A DNA stretch of 64,000 nucleotides from Streptomyces sp. NK15101. Lineage in GTDB: Bacteria > Actinomycetota > Actinomycetes > Streptomycetales > Streptomycetaceae. Under the pieces are notes generated by a model, which searched no databases, had not been told where the DNA came from, and was given only the letters and a program-made list of their open reading frames with translations. Location: assembly GCF_020400725.1 (NCBI RefSeq), contig NZ_JAINVG010000001.1:186001-250000 (forward strand). The letters are read 5' to 3'. Each line of letters opens with the position of its first letter. Position 1 is the first letter of the stretch. Shown here one piece after another: positions 48,722-56,980 of the stretch. The position numbers and the translations under genes are program-made.

Positions 48722-50884
48722 ATGCCCGTCCGCCGCCTCCGCCGCTCCCTCTCCCTCCCGTCCCGCCGCAGGACCGCCGCGACGGTGGTGACGGCCGCCC
48801 TGGTGGGCGGCACCTTCGTCGGGCTCCTGACGGTGTCGGGGACACCGCAGGCGGCGGAGGACCCGACGACGCACGCGCCCGCGAAGGTCCTGCCGGCGGA
48901 GGCGCCCGGCAGGACCGGGAAGCCGGGGCGGTCCGGAAAGCCCGGGGAGGCAGGGGAGGCCGGGAAGCCGGGGAGGAGCGACGGGTCCGGGGCCGCGAAG
49001 CCGCCCGCACGGGACGCCGGTTCCCCGGTCTCCGTGGTGCAGATCGTGGCCCACCCGGACGACGACCTGTTCTTCATGAACCCGGACGTCTCCCAGTCCC
49101 TCCACTCCGGCAACCCCCTCACCGCCGTCTACCTCACCGCCGGCGAGTCCGACGGGGTCAACGCCCGTCCCCGCGACGCCGGGGCCGCCGCGCCCGACAA
49201 GGCGGGCTACGCCGAGGCCCGGCAGAACGGCATACGCGCCGCCTACGCCGAGATGGCGACGGGCAGCCGGACCAGCCCCTGGGAGCGGACCGCGATGCCC
49301 ACGGCCGGCGGCGGGTGGGCCGAGCTGGACACCCTGCGCGCCCGGCCGCAGGTCAAGCTGGTGTGGCTGCAGATACGCGAGGCCGGCGCCACCAACGGCG
49401 ACCGGCCGCACAGCCTCCACGGCCTCTGGAACGGCCGGATCACCGCGCTCGGATCGCAGCGCTCCGCCGGCACCCCCGTCGCCTCCGACTTCGCCTACAC
49501 GAAGGAGCAGGTCGTGGCCACCGTGACCGGGCTCCTGGAGCGGTTCCGGCCGACCTTCGTCCGGATGCAGGACCCCAGCCCCGGCACGTACCCGCAGAGC
49601 GGGAAGTTCCGGGACCACCAGGACCACCTGTACGGGGCGCGGTTCGTGCAGACCGCGCTCGCCCGGTACGCGGAACTGCCCGGCCACCCCCACGTCGGCG
49701 TGCAGAACTACCTCGGCTACCCGACCAGCGTCCTGCCGCACACCCTCGACCCCGAGACCGCCGACGCGAAGCTGAGGACCCTGAAGACGTACGCCTGGCT
49801 GGACGGGGTCCACGACTGCGGCCCCGACGCCGGCTGCGGCGACCTGAAGGTGGCCGCGCGGCCCGCCGGGCGGGGCTGGACCCAGACGGTCCGGTACGCC
49901 CGGGGCACCTCCACCTCCTGGGTCCAGCGCGACCCGGAGGGCGGACTGCACGCCTTCTCCGTCCTCGACGGACGCCTCGCGACCTGGCGGAAGCCGGCGG
50001 ACGCCGTGGCCTGGCAGGGGCCGGAGCTGCTGCCCGGCGCCGGCCTCGACAGCGGGATCACCTCCGTGACCCTGCCCGACGGCCGCATGGCCGTCTTCGG
50101 CACCCGCACGACGCTCGGCGGCGACGCGGCCGCCTACCGGCGCGAGGTGGTCACCACCGTCCAGGCCGCGCCGGGCGCCGGCTTCGGCCCCTGGACATCG
50201 CTCGGCACGCCCGAGCCGAACGACGCCGAGGGCACCTCGGACATCAGTGCGCCCGCCGTGACCGCGGCCCCCGACGGCCGGGCCACCGTGGTCCTGCGCG
50301 ACAGCCGCCACCGGCTGACGGCCCGTGAGCAGCGGCCCGACGGCGGCTGGGGCCCGTGGCGGTCCCTGGGCGGCACGGATGTGTACGGCGACCCGGTGGC
50401 GGCGACGGACGCGGAGGGCCGGGGCCACGTCTTCGCCAGCACCCCGACCACCGTCCTCGCCTGGGCCGAGCGGAGCCCCGGCGGGCCGCTGACCGGGCCC
50501 GCGCCGACCGGGCTGCCGCCGACCACCCTGGCGCTGAGCGCGAGCGCGGCGCCGGACGGCGACGGCGTACGGCTCTGGTTCCGCAAGCCGGCCTCCGGCG
50601 ACCTGCGGAGCGCCGACTTCTCCGGTACGGGCCCGGTCTCCCCGGTCACGGAGCTGCCAGGCACCGGTGTCGCGGGTTTCGGTCCGGTGAGCGGCGGCGA
50701 CGGTCTGCTCGCGGTCCGGTCCCGCACCGGCTTCCTCGCGACGGCCTCGCACGGCCGGGGCGGGGCGCGTCCCGTGTGGACGCTGGAGAAGTTCCTCTTC
50801 TCCGGCGCGCCGGACGCCGGTACGGACGGGGTGGCGGCCATCGGCCTGGACGGCCGCCTGCACTGGACCCCGGCCCCCCACTGA
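48722..50884 (+). CDS. Exported PIG-L family deacetylase with C-terminal propeller-like domain
   Basis: The 720-aa protein starts MPVRRLRRSLSLPSRRRTAA, an arginine-rich signal followed by a hydrophobic segment (VVTAALVGGTFVGLLTVSG), then a Gly/Pro/Lys-rich linker with repeated GKPGRSGKPGEAG. The PIG-L/LmbE domain has the zinc motif VAHPDDDLFF and the later FRDHQDHLYGARF. The last 330 residues contain repeated GPW-type blades (GFGPWTSLG, GGWGPWRSLGG), as in sialidase-like propellers. It probably removes acetyl groups from an extracellular glycan; the substrate is unknown. ATG 48722 is chosen because it places the signal at the N-terminus; its ribosome site is weak. Confidence 0.85.
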   Translation: MPVRRLRRSLSLPSRRRTAATVVTAALVGGTFVGLLTVSGTPQAAEDPTTHAPAKVLPAEAPGRTGKPGRSGKPGEAGEAGKPGRSDGSGAAKPPARDAGSPVSVVQIVAHPDDDLFFMNPDVSQSLHSGNPLTAVYLTAGESDGVNARPRDAGAAAPDKAGYAEARQNGIRAAYAEMATGSRTSPWERTAMPTAGGGWAELDTLRARPQVKLVWLQIREAGATNGDRPHSLHGLWNGRITALGSQRSAGTPVASDFAYTKEQVVATVTGLLERFRPTFVRMQDPSPGTYPQSGKFRDHQDHLYGARFVQTALARYAELPGHPHVGVQNYLGYPTSVLPHTLDPETADAKLRTLKTYAWLDGVHDCGPDAGCGDLKVAARPAGRGWTQTVRYARGTSTSWVQRDPEGGLHAFSVLDGRLATWRKPADAVAWQGPELLPGAGLDSGITSVTLPDGRMAVFGTRTTLGGDAAAYRREVVTTVQAAPGAGFGPWTSLGTPEPNDAEGTSDISAPAVTAAPDGRATVVLRDSRHRLTAREQRPDGGWGPWRSLGGTDVYGDPVAATDAEGRGHVFASTPTTVLAWAERSPGGPLTGPAPTGLPPTTLALSASAAPDGDGVRLWFRKPASGDLRSADFSGTGPVSPVTELPGTGVAGFGPVSGGDGLLAVRSRTGFLATASHGRGGARPVWTLEKFLFSGAPDAGTDGVAAIGLDGRLHWTPAPH

Positions 50885-50898
50885 CCCCCGGGGCCGCG

Positions 50899-51257
50899 CC
50901 CCGCTGCGGGCGGTCGTTCCGCCGGGCGGTGCCCATCCGCGCCCCGTTGCGGGCGCCGTTCCGCCGGGACGGCGCCCACCCCCGTTGTGGGCGGTCGTTC
51001 CGCCGGGGCAAGGGGGTCCCCCCTGCTCGAGCGAAGCCGAGAGCTCGGGGGAGGGCGGGCACAACGGAACGGCGCCCCTTGCCGGCGCCCGAGGCTCACG
51101 GGCCTGAACCCGCACCCCGTGCACAGTGCGCTGTCGGTGCGGGTCCAGGCGCGGAACGCGGAGGCGCCGCTGAAAGGCGCCGTCCCGTGTGCCCACCCTT
51201 CCCGCCCCGCGGGACGACTGCCCACACGGGGGGTGGGCCGGGGCACCGCCCCGCCGG
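50899..51257. repeat. Structured intergenic repeat, copy A
   Basis: A gene-free, GC-rich element homologous to copy B (62077-62357). It opens with three degenerate modules starting at 50899, 50942 and 50980 (core CCCCGTTGCGGGCG then GTTCCGCCGGG), and continues with a conserved block (51057-51257) containing GGCACAACGGAACGGCGCCC and nested inverted repeats: CCCGTGTG/CACACGGG around TCCCG-ccccg-CGGGA. Copy A carries an extra stem-loop (51013-51054) that B lacks. Open frames across it are low-complexity and unconvincing. Confidence 0.8.
51013..51054. repeat. REP-like stem-loop nested in copy A
   Basis: TCCCCCCTGCTC (51017-51028) pairs imperfectly with GAGCTCGGGGGA (51041-51052) around GAGCGAAGCC. 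Similar short C/G-run hairpins are common between genes in Streptomyces. It replaces the short hairpin found at the same place in copy B. Confidence 0.6.
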
Positions 51258-51400
51258 GCGCGGCGCTCGTACGGGCGGGCGGGCAGGGGCGCGGCCCGCG
51301 CGGGGGCGTCGCCCGGCGGGTGTGGGTCCCGCATGGCGCGTCGCCCCGGTGGCTGGGGTTCCGGGTGCGCGGGGCCGTCCCGTGCGGGACCGTGGGCGCC

Positions 51401-51832
51401 ATGAACTGGACCCTGGAAGTCGTGCCCGTCCCCGTCACCGACCTGGACCGGGCCAAGGAGTTCTACGGCGAGAAGTGCGGTTTCCGCATCGACCTGGACG
51501 ACGAGGTCGCCCCCGGCACCCGCGTCATCCAGGCGACGCCGCCCGGCTCGCGCTGCTCGATCGCGATGATGAGCGGCATGCCGCCGATGCCGGGGACGAG
51601 GACGACGAGCCCGGGCGGGCTGCACGGCCTCCAGCTCTGTGTCACGGACATCGAGGCGGCTCGGGCGGAGCTCCTCGCCCGGGGCGTCGACGTCTCGCCG
51701 GTGCGGCACGTCGGCGCCTCGGGCTGGGAGGACGGCAAGGGCGGCCCCTGGAACTCGTTCATGACCTTCGAGGACCCGGACGGCAACGGCTGGGTCGTGC
51801 AGGAGGCCCCGGCGGAGCTGGCGGAGCGCTGA
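51401..51832 (+). CDS. VOC family protein (glyoxalase/bleomycin-resistance fold)
   Basis: A 143-aa protein starting MNWTLEVVPVPVTDLDRAKE, a standard first VOC strand and helix, with LHGLQLCVTDIEAARAELLA as the second beta-alpha unit and FMTFEDPDGNGWVVQE as the C-terminal metal-site motif. The function could be a lyase, dioxygenase or resistance protein; nothing nearby decides. It is preceded by repeat copy A. Confidence 0.87.
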   Translation: MNWTLEVVPVPVTDLDRAKEFYGEKCGFRIDLDDEVAPGTRVIQATPPGSRCSIAMMSGMPPMPGTRTTSPGGLHGLQLCVTDIEAARAELLARGVDVSPVRHVGASGWEDGKGGPWNSFMTFEDPDGNGWVVQEAPAELAER

Positions 51833-51842
51833 GACCCGTCGC

Positions 51843-52331
51843 TCAGAACCCCAGGTAGAAGTGGCGGAGCCGCTCGTCCTCCGCCACGCACCGCATCCCG
51901 GCCGCCTCCATCACCCGGTGCGAGGCCGGGTTGTCCAGGTCGGCGTCGCCCTTCACCCCGGCGACGCCGGCCGCCCGGGCCACTTCGAGGAGCGCCCGCA
52001 GCGCCTCGGAGGCGTACCCGTTCCCCCGTACCGCCGGCGTCAGCCCGTACCCGACGGTCACGACGCCGAGTTCGTCCGGCGGCCCGTGGAAGCCGATGCC
52101 GCCGACGGCGACGCCGTCGAGCCGTATCTCGTAGGGCCGGAACACCCCCGGGTCCCCCCGCTCGGCGAGTCCGCGCAGGAAGCCGGTGGCGGACCGGACG
52201 TCCCCGTCGCCGGGGTACTCCTCCCCCCAGCGGTCCCCGTCCCCGGCCTCCCGGGCGACGATGCGCCCGGCCCCGGCCTCGCTCAGGGGATGCAACACGA
52301 GCCGCGCGGTGGCGACGGATTCGATCTTCAC
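51843..52331 (-). CDS. GNAT acetyltransferase (RimJ/RimL-like)
   Basis: The 162-aa protein begins MKIESVATARLVLHPLSEAG and has the RimJ-type core GYGLTPAVRGNGYASEALRA (acetyl-CoA loop RGNGYA) followed by DLDNPASHRVMEAAGM (N-x-x-S-x-x-V-x-x-x-x-G/M motif). Relatives acetylate ribosomal proteins or small molecules. It ends 11 nt from the convergent VOC gene. Confidence 0.85.
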   Translation of the reverse strand: MKIESVATARLVLHPLSEAGAGRIVAREAGDGDRWGEEYPGDGDVRSATGFLRGLAERGDPGVFRPYEIRLDGVAVGGIGFHGPPDELGVVTVGYGLTPAVRGNGYASEALRALLEVARAAGVAGVKGDADLDNPASHRVMEAAGMRCVAEDERLRHFYLGF

Positions 52332-52371
52332 CGCGGCAGTCTGGACCGCCCGCCGGGCCCGGGCAACGGAT

Positions 52372-52590
52372 TTAGCCGCGCGCCGCCCAGCGCCGCAGTC
52401 CCGCCTTGTTGCCGCGCTCGCGGGACCGCGCCCCGCCGGTCTCCCCCGAGACCTCCGCGAACACCACGACCGGCCTCCGCCCCGTACGCGAGGGAGCCGA
52501 GGCCGAGCACGAGACCGAGCGCCGCGTCGGCCGCCCGGTCGGCGGGCGTGGGCACGGGTTCCGTGCCCACGGCACGGCGGGGAACGCCCA
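52372..52590 (-). pseudogene. Possible frameshifted small hypothetical gene
   Basis: Downstream of glnA2 on the same strand, one frame reads ADRAADAALGLVLGLGSLAY and the next frame VVVFAEVSGETGGARSRERG to a stop at 52372; both have strong G/C at third positions. Joined, they would give a small protein of about 70 aa with one frame change near 52465. The family is unknown; a chance frame is also possible. Confidence 0.3.
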
Positions 52591-52593
52591 CCC

Positions 52594-53955
52594 CTACAGG
52601 ACCGGCAGGTTCTTCCGCAGCTCGAAGGCGGTGACCTCGGAGCGGTACTCCTCCCACTCCTGCTTCTTGTTGCGCAGGAAGAAGTCGAAGACGTGCTCGC
52701 CCAGCGTCTCGGCGACCAGTTCGCTCTTCTCCATCAGGGCGATCGCCTCTCCCAGGTTCTGCGGGAGCGGCTCGATGCCCATCGCACGGCGCTCCGAGTC
52801 GGAGAGGGCCCAGACGTCGTCGTCGGCGCCGGCCGGGAGTTCGTAGCCCTCCTCGATGCCCTTGAGTCCGGCGGCGAGGAGGACCGCGTAGGTCAGGTAC
52901 GGGTTGGCGCCCGAGTCGATGGAGCGGACCTCGACGCGGGAGGAGCCCGTCTTGCCCGGCTTGTACATGGGGACGCGGATGAGCGCGGAGCGGTTGTTGT
53001 GGCCCCAGCAGATGTACGAGGGGGCCTCGCCGCCCGAGCCGGCGGTGCGGGAGGAGCCGCCCCAGATGCGCTTGTAGGAGTTGACCCACTGGTTGGTGAC
53101 GGCGGAGGTCTCGCCCGCGTGGCGCAGGAGGCCCGCGATGAAGGAGCGGCCGACCTTGGACAGCTGGTACTCGGCGCCCGACTCGTAGAAGGCGTTCCGG
53201 TCGCCCTCGAAGAGGGAGAGGTGGGTGTGCATGCCCGAGCCGGGGTACTCCGAGAACGGCTTCGGCATGAACGTGGCCTGCACGCCCTGCTCCAGGGCCA
53301 CCTGCTTCATGACCAGGCGGAAGGTCATGATGTTGTCCGCCGTGGACAGGGCGTCGGCGTAGCGGAGGTCGATCTCCTGCTGGCCGGGGGCGCCCTCGTG
53401 GTGGGAGAACTCCACCGAGATGCCCATCGATTCGAGCATGGTGATGGCCTGGCGGCGGAAGTCCATGCCGACGTTCTGCGGGGTGTGGTCGAAGTAGCCC
53501 GAGTTGTCGGCCGGGGTGGGCCGGGTGCCGTCGAGCGGCTTGTCCTTCAGGAGGAAGAACTCGATCTCGGGGTGGGTGTAGAAGGTGAAGCCGAGGTCTG
53601 AGGTCTTGGCCAGGGCCCGCTTGAGGACGTAGCGCGGGTCGGCGAAGGAGGGCGAGCCGTCCGGCATGAGGATGTCGCAGAACATCCGGGCGGTGCCCGG
53701 GGCCTCGGCGCGCCACGGCAGGATCTGGAAGGTGCCCGGGTCCGGCTTGGCGATCATGTCCGACTCGTAGACGCGGGCGAAGCCCTCGATCGCGGAGCCG
53801 TCGAAGCCGATGCCCTCGTCGAAGGCCTGCTCCAGCTCGGCGGGCGCCACGGCCACCGACTTGAGGAAGCCGAGCACGTCGGTGAACCACAGACGTACGA
53901 AGCGGATGTCGCGCTCCTCGAGCGTACGGAGCACGAATTCCTGCTGCTTGTCCAT
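52594..53955 (-). CDS. glnA2: Glutamine synthetase-like ligase GlnA2 (probable gamma-glutamylpolyamine synthetase)
   Basis: A 453-aa GSI-like protein starting MDKQQEFVLRTLEERDIRFV. It has the GS fold motifs HPEIEFFLL, SGMHTHLSLFEG and SSRVEVRSIDSGANPYL, but lacks the usual adenylylation-loop tyrosine: the corresponding region reads DSERRAMGIEPLP. In S. coelicolor the gene at this position is glnA2, reported to glutamylate polyamines and not to replace GlnA; I transfer that with moderate confidence. ATG 53955 is preferred to an in-frame start 12 nt upstream. A GlnR-like half-box lies upstream. Confidence 0.9.
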   Translation of the reverse strand: MDKQQEFVLRTLEERDIRFVRLWFTDVLGFLKSVAVAPAELEQAFDEGIGFDGSAIEGFARVYESDMIAKPDPGTFQILPWRAEAPGTARMFCDILMPDGSPSFADPRYVLKRALAKTSDLGFTFYTHPEIEFFLLKDKPLDGTRPTPADNSGYFDHTPQNVGMDFRRQAITMLESMGISVEFSHHEGAPGQQEIDLRYADALSTADNIMTFRLVMKQVALEQGVQATFMPKPFSEYPGSGMHTHLSLFEGDRNAFYESGAEYQLSKVGRSFIAGLLRHAGETSAVTNQWVNSYKRIWGGSSRTAGSGGEAPSYICWGHNNRSALIRVPMYKPGKTGSSRVEVRSIDSGANPYLTYAVLLAAGLKGIEEGYELPAGADDDVWALSDSERRAMGIEPLPQNLGEAIALMEKSELVAETLGEHVFDFFLRNKKQEWEEYRSEVTAFELRKNLPVL

Positions 53956-54038
53956 TTCCACACCCATCCTCGCTGGTCAGGCCGCCTGCTCCCACCGCCT
54001 CCGGTACATCGGGGGGCACCTGAGCATCCCACCACATG

Positions 54039-54054
54039 GTTTCGCGCACGTTGC
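54039..54054 (-). promoter_or_regulatory. Possible GlnR half-box upstream of glnA2
   Basis: On the minus strand GCAAC-n6-GAAAC matches one a/b pair of the GlnR consensus, 84 nt upstream of the glnA2 start. A second pair is not convincing, so this is weak. Confidence 0.3.
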
Positions 54055-54214
54055 ACACCCATACTGCCTGCTCGGATGTGACTCGGGTAACGGGGGAACG
54101 GCCGGATCGGAATGCTTCTCCGCCCGCCCGGCACCCGCCCGGCGCCCGTCCGCCGGTACCGAGTGGTACCCCGTTCGGCCCACAGAGGCCCCTCGCCCAC
54201 TACGATCTGCGCCC

Positions 54215-54598
54215 ATGGGGGCCACACGGCTCGTACGCCTGTCCCGACACGCGCGTCCCATGGCACTGGCGAGTGCCGTGGCGACGCTCCTCGCCGCGCT
54301 CTTCCTCTGTCAGGGGATGCGGCCGGACCGGCACGACCCCTCCCACGGGACGGAGCCGCGGGCGGTGACGGCCGCCGCCGTCACCGGCGAGTACGTCTGC
54401 CCGTACGACCGGGGCGGCTGCTCCCTCTTCCCCTCGCTCTCCCCCGCGGTGCTCAGCGCGCCCCCGCTCGACACCCCGCCGCACGCGGACGGGGGGCCGC
54501 CGCGTCTCGCGCCGCCCTCCGGTGACGGGTCGGCGCACCGCTCGGACGCCCGGCCGCGTGCGCCGGACCTGCACGTCCTTCAAGTTCTCCGGACGTAG
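54215..54598 (+). CDS. Small exported or membrane-anchored hypothetical protein
   Basis: A 127-aa protein with one hydrophobic N-terminal segment (PMALASAVATLLAALFLCQG) and a Pro-rich remainder containing two cysteines (GEYVCPYDRGGCSLF) and ending DLHVLQVLRT. It lies 90 nt upstream of the DUF3105-DUF305 pair in the same direction and may belong to that unit. I know of no function. Confidence 0.55.
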   Translation: MGATRLVRLSRHARPMALASAVATLLAALFLCQGMRPDRHDPSHGTEPRAVTAAAVTGEYVCPYDRGGCSLFPSLSPAVLSAPPLDTPPHADGGPPRLAPPSGDGSAHRSDARPRAPDLHVLQVLRT

Positions 54599-54688
54599 CG
54601 GCGACGGGCGCCCCGCCTCCGTGGCGGGCCCCGCCCCGCACGTCCGCCCCCGAACTCCACCCCACTCCCGAAGAAGGACGACACCACC

Positions 54689-55366
54689 ATGGCCGCCAAC
54701 CGCTCCGCCACCGCCGACCGCCGCGCCCGAATAGAGGAGATGCGCCGCGCCGAGCAGGCCCGTGAGCGCCGCAACCGCCTGATCACCGTCGGCATCTCCG
54801 CTGTCGTCGTGCTGGGCCTCGTCGGCTTCGGCACCTTCGTGCTGATGAAGAAGTCCGACGAGCAGGACGCCAAGGACGCCGCCGCCAAGGCCCCCATCGC
54901 GGCCGAGAAGTCCTGGGACCCGAAGAAGCTCGGCCGCAACCACGTCCAGACGGCCGTCAAGTACGACATGAAGCCCCCGGTCGGCGGCGACCACAACCCG
55001 GTCTGGATGAACTGCGACGGCGTGGTCTACGACGAGAAGATCGCCGACGTGAACGCCGTGCACTCGCTGGAGCACGGGGCCGTCTGGGTGACGTACAACA
55101 AGAAGGCCTCCCAGGCCGACGTGAAGAAGCTGGCCGACAAGGTCGGCAAGACCAAGTACTCGCTGATGAGCCCGGTGGACGACCAGGCCGGGGCGATCAT
55201 GCTGTCCGCCTGGGGCAAGCAGGTGACCGTGGACGGCGCGGACGACCCGCGCGTCGACGCCTTCTTCACGAAGTACGTGCAGGGCCCGCAGACCCCGGAG
55301 CCGGGCGCGGCCTGCACGGGCGGGATCGGCGCGGACGGTCAGGGCGGCACGGGGATGGGCCAGTGA
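54689..55366 (+). CDS. DUF3105 membrane-anchored protein
   Basis: The 225-aa protein has a basic cytoplasmic N-terminus, one membrane helix (LITVGISAVVVLGLVGFGTF) and an extracytoplasmic DUF3105 domain with the conserved NHVQTAVKYDMKPPVGGDHN and VHSLEHGAVWVTY motifs; several His and the single MNCDG cysteine could bind metal. Function is unknown. Its stop overlaps the DUF305 start (GTGA), so the two are coupled. DUF3105/DUF305 pairs recur in actinobacteria. Confidence 0.88.
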   Translation: MAANRSATADRRARIEEMRRAEQARERRNRLITVGISAVVVLGLVGFGTFVLMKKSDEQDAKDAAAKAPIAAEKSWDPKKLGRNHVQTAVKYDMKPPVGGDHNPVWMNCDGVVYDEKIADVNAVHSLEHGAVWVTYNKKASQADVKKLADKVGKTKYSLMSPVDDQAGAIMLSAWGKQVTVDGADDPRVDAFFTKYVQGPQTPEPGAACTGGIGADGQGGTGMGQ

Positions 55367-55992
55367 GGCTGGGCCGTACGGAGGGGGCGGCGATCAGCGC
55401 CGTCGCCCTCGCGCTGCTGTTCGCCGGGGGTGCGGTCACCGTCGCCTCCGCCGACCGCGACGAGGCTCCTAGCACCCCGGTCTCCTCGTCCGCGGACGCC
55501 GGCTTCGCCCGGGACATGTCCGTCCATCACCAGCAGGCCGTCGAGATGTCGTTCATCGTCCGGGACCGGACGAAGGACGAGGAGGTCCGGCGGCTCGCGT
55601 ACGACATCGCCAACACCCAGGCCAACCAGCGGGGCATGATGCTCGGCTGGCTCGACCTGTGGGGGCTGCCGAAGAACGTCTCCGGTGTCGAGCCGATGGC
55701 CTGGATGGGCATGGGCGTCTCGGCCGACGCGGAGTCGCTGGACGGGGCCCTGATGCCGGGCATGGCGACCGACGCGCAGCTGGACGAGTTGCGCGGGGCC
55801 AGCGGCCGGGAGGCCGAGGTCCTGTACCTGAAGCTCATGACCGCGCACCACAGGGGCGGGGTCCACATGGCCGAGGGCTGCGTCCAGAAGTGCGGTGTGG
55901 ACATCGAGCGGAACCTGGCGCAGGGCATGGTCGACGCGCAGACGTCCGAGATGGCGCTGATGGCGGACATGCTGAGGAAGCGCGGGGCCTGA
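55363..55992 (+). CDS. DUF305 family exported ferritin-like protein
   Basis: A 209-aa protein with a signal sequence (ISAVALALLFAGGAVTVASA) and a duplicated DUF305 helix pair: FARDMSVHHQQAVEMSF and YLKLMTAHHRGGVHMAEGCV, each with paired histidines and nearby Met residues, and a Met-rich middle (MAWMGMGV). Related DUF305 proteins have been linked to copper. With DUF3105 it probably forms an extracytoplasmic metal-related unit; that role is inferred. The GTG start at 55363 overlaps the previous stop. Confidence 0.88.
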   Translation: MRLGRTEGAAISAVALALLFAGGAVTVASADRDEAPSTPVSSSADAGFARDMSVHHQQAVEMSFIVRDRTKDEEVRRLAYDIANTQANQRGMMLGWLDLWGLPKNVSGVEPMAWMGMGVSADAESLDGALMPGMATDAQLDELRGASGREAEVLYLKLMTAHHRGGVHMAEGCVQKCGVDIERNLAQGMVDAQTSEMALMADMLRKRGA

Positions 55993-56013
55993 TCCCCGCC
56001 GGACCCGGCCACA

Positions 56014-56047
56014 CGGCCCCCGCGACCCGCTGCGGTCGCGGGGGCCG
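56014..56047 (+). terminator. Hairpin terminator after the DUF305 gene
   Basis: CGGCCCCCGCGACC (56014-56027) pairs perfectly with GGTCGCGGGGGCCG (56034-56047) around a 6-nt loop, 21 nt past the stop codon. Confidence 0.85.
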
Positions 56048-56117
56048 CGCCGTCCGCCCACAATGGGTGGGGCTCGGGGACTTCGTACGACGACGTTCGA
56101 CGAAAGGTACGCACCCC

Positions 56118-56537
56118 ATGACCACGGCGAAGGACATCATGCACTCCGGGGCCCAGTGGATCCCGGCACACGAGACGCTCGACCGTGCCGCACAGATGAT
56201 GCGCGACCACAACGTGGGCTCGTTGCCCATCGCCGACGAGAACGAACGGCTCTGCGGCATCATCACGGACCGCGACATCGTGGTCGGCTGTGTGGCCGAG
56301 GGCCACGACCCGTCGAGGGTCACCTGCGGCGACATGGCGAAGGGCACCCCGCGCTGGGTCGAGTCGGACGCGGACGTGGACACCGTCCTGGAGGAGATGC
56401 GGGGCCACCAGATCCGGCGGCTGCCGGTCATCGAGGACAAGCGGCTCGTCGGCATGATCAGCGAGGCCGATCTGGCCCAGCACCTGTCGGACGAGCAGAT
56501 CAAGGCGTTCGTCTCGAGCGTCTACGCCGATTCCTGA
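56118..56537 (+). CDS. CBS-domain pair protein
   Basis: The 139-aa protein consists of two CBS motifs: DIMHSGAQWIPAHETLDRAA...VGSLPIADE with CGIITDRDIV, and DVDTVLEEMRGHQIRRLPVI with VGMISEADL. Stand-alone CBS pairs bind adenine nucleotides and act as energy or stress sensors; many are induced in dormancy or by redox stress. No partner is encoded beside it. It is followed by a hairpin. Confidence 0.9.
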   Translation: MTTAKDIMHSGAQWIPAHETLDRAAQMMRDHNVGSLPIADENERLCGIITDRDIVVGCVAEGHDPSRVTCGDMAKGTPRWVESDADVDTVLEEMRGHQIRRLPVIEDKRLVGMISEADLAQHLSDEQIKAFVSSVYADS

Positions 56538-56560
56538 TCTCCTCCCCCGCTCCTTTCGAG

Positions 56561-56592
56561 CCACCGCCCGGACCTCCGTGTCCGGGCGGTGG
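56561..56592 (+). terminator. Hairpin terminator after the CBS gene
   Basis: CCACCGCCCGGA (56561-56572) and TCCGGGCGGTGG (56581-56592), perfect 12-bp stem and 8-nt loop. Confidence 0.85.
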
Positions 56593-56690
56593 CGTTCGGG
56601 GGTCAGGGCGGCGCAGACCAGCACGACGCCGACGGCCCCGGTCATCCAGCCGATGGAGAAGTGGTCGAAGGAGGACCCCGCACGACCACG
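56593..56690 (-). pseudogene. Possible fragment of a membrane protein gene
   Basis: The minus strand reads SSFDHFSIGWMTGAVGVVLV then CAALTPERHRP, a single hydrophobic helix with basic end and strong third-position G/C, like the last helix of a major-facilitator exporter. It has no start and runs into the terminator of the CBS gene. The rest of the 56538-56980 spacer holds nothing I can support. Confidence 0.25.
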
Positions 56691-56944
56691 CCCGTGGAGA
56701 AGACCGCTCCTCGCCCCCGAGGTGCCCCGGGGGGCGGGGTGTGCCGCCGCGGCCGGTCCGGCCGCCGGATCGGGGAGGCCGGGGAAGGTGCTCCCGGGCG
56801 AGCGGGCCGGGGCCGCTCGCGTCTGCGCCCCGCCGGCCGGCGCGGACGGCGAGGTGCGGCTGGAACCGGCGCCGCGGCTCCTGGAGGACGAGTCGGCGAT
56901 CCGGGCCGGTCCCGTGAGGTGGCCGGGACCCGCTCCCGGATCCC

Positions 56945-56974
56945 AGGACATAGCGTCGGTCTGACGATTACACT
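56945..56974 (+). promoter_or_regulatory. Promoter of nadE, leaderless
   Basis: AGGACA (56945-56950) and TACACT (56969-56974), 18-nt spacer, put the transcription start at or next to GTG 56981. Confidence 0.5.
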
Positions 56975-56980
56975 GGGCGG

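Noticed and set aside
50885..51400. Protein-coding gene between the PIG-L and VOC genes
   Set aside because: All frames are Arg/Pro-rich and interrupted by nested hairpins; the homologous copy B shows the conservation is at the nucleotide, not the protein, level.
48464..51709. A long minus-strand frame over the PIG-L gene and repeat A
   Set aside because: Low-complexity shadow; repeat sequences create false proteins here.
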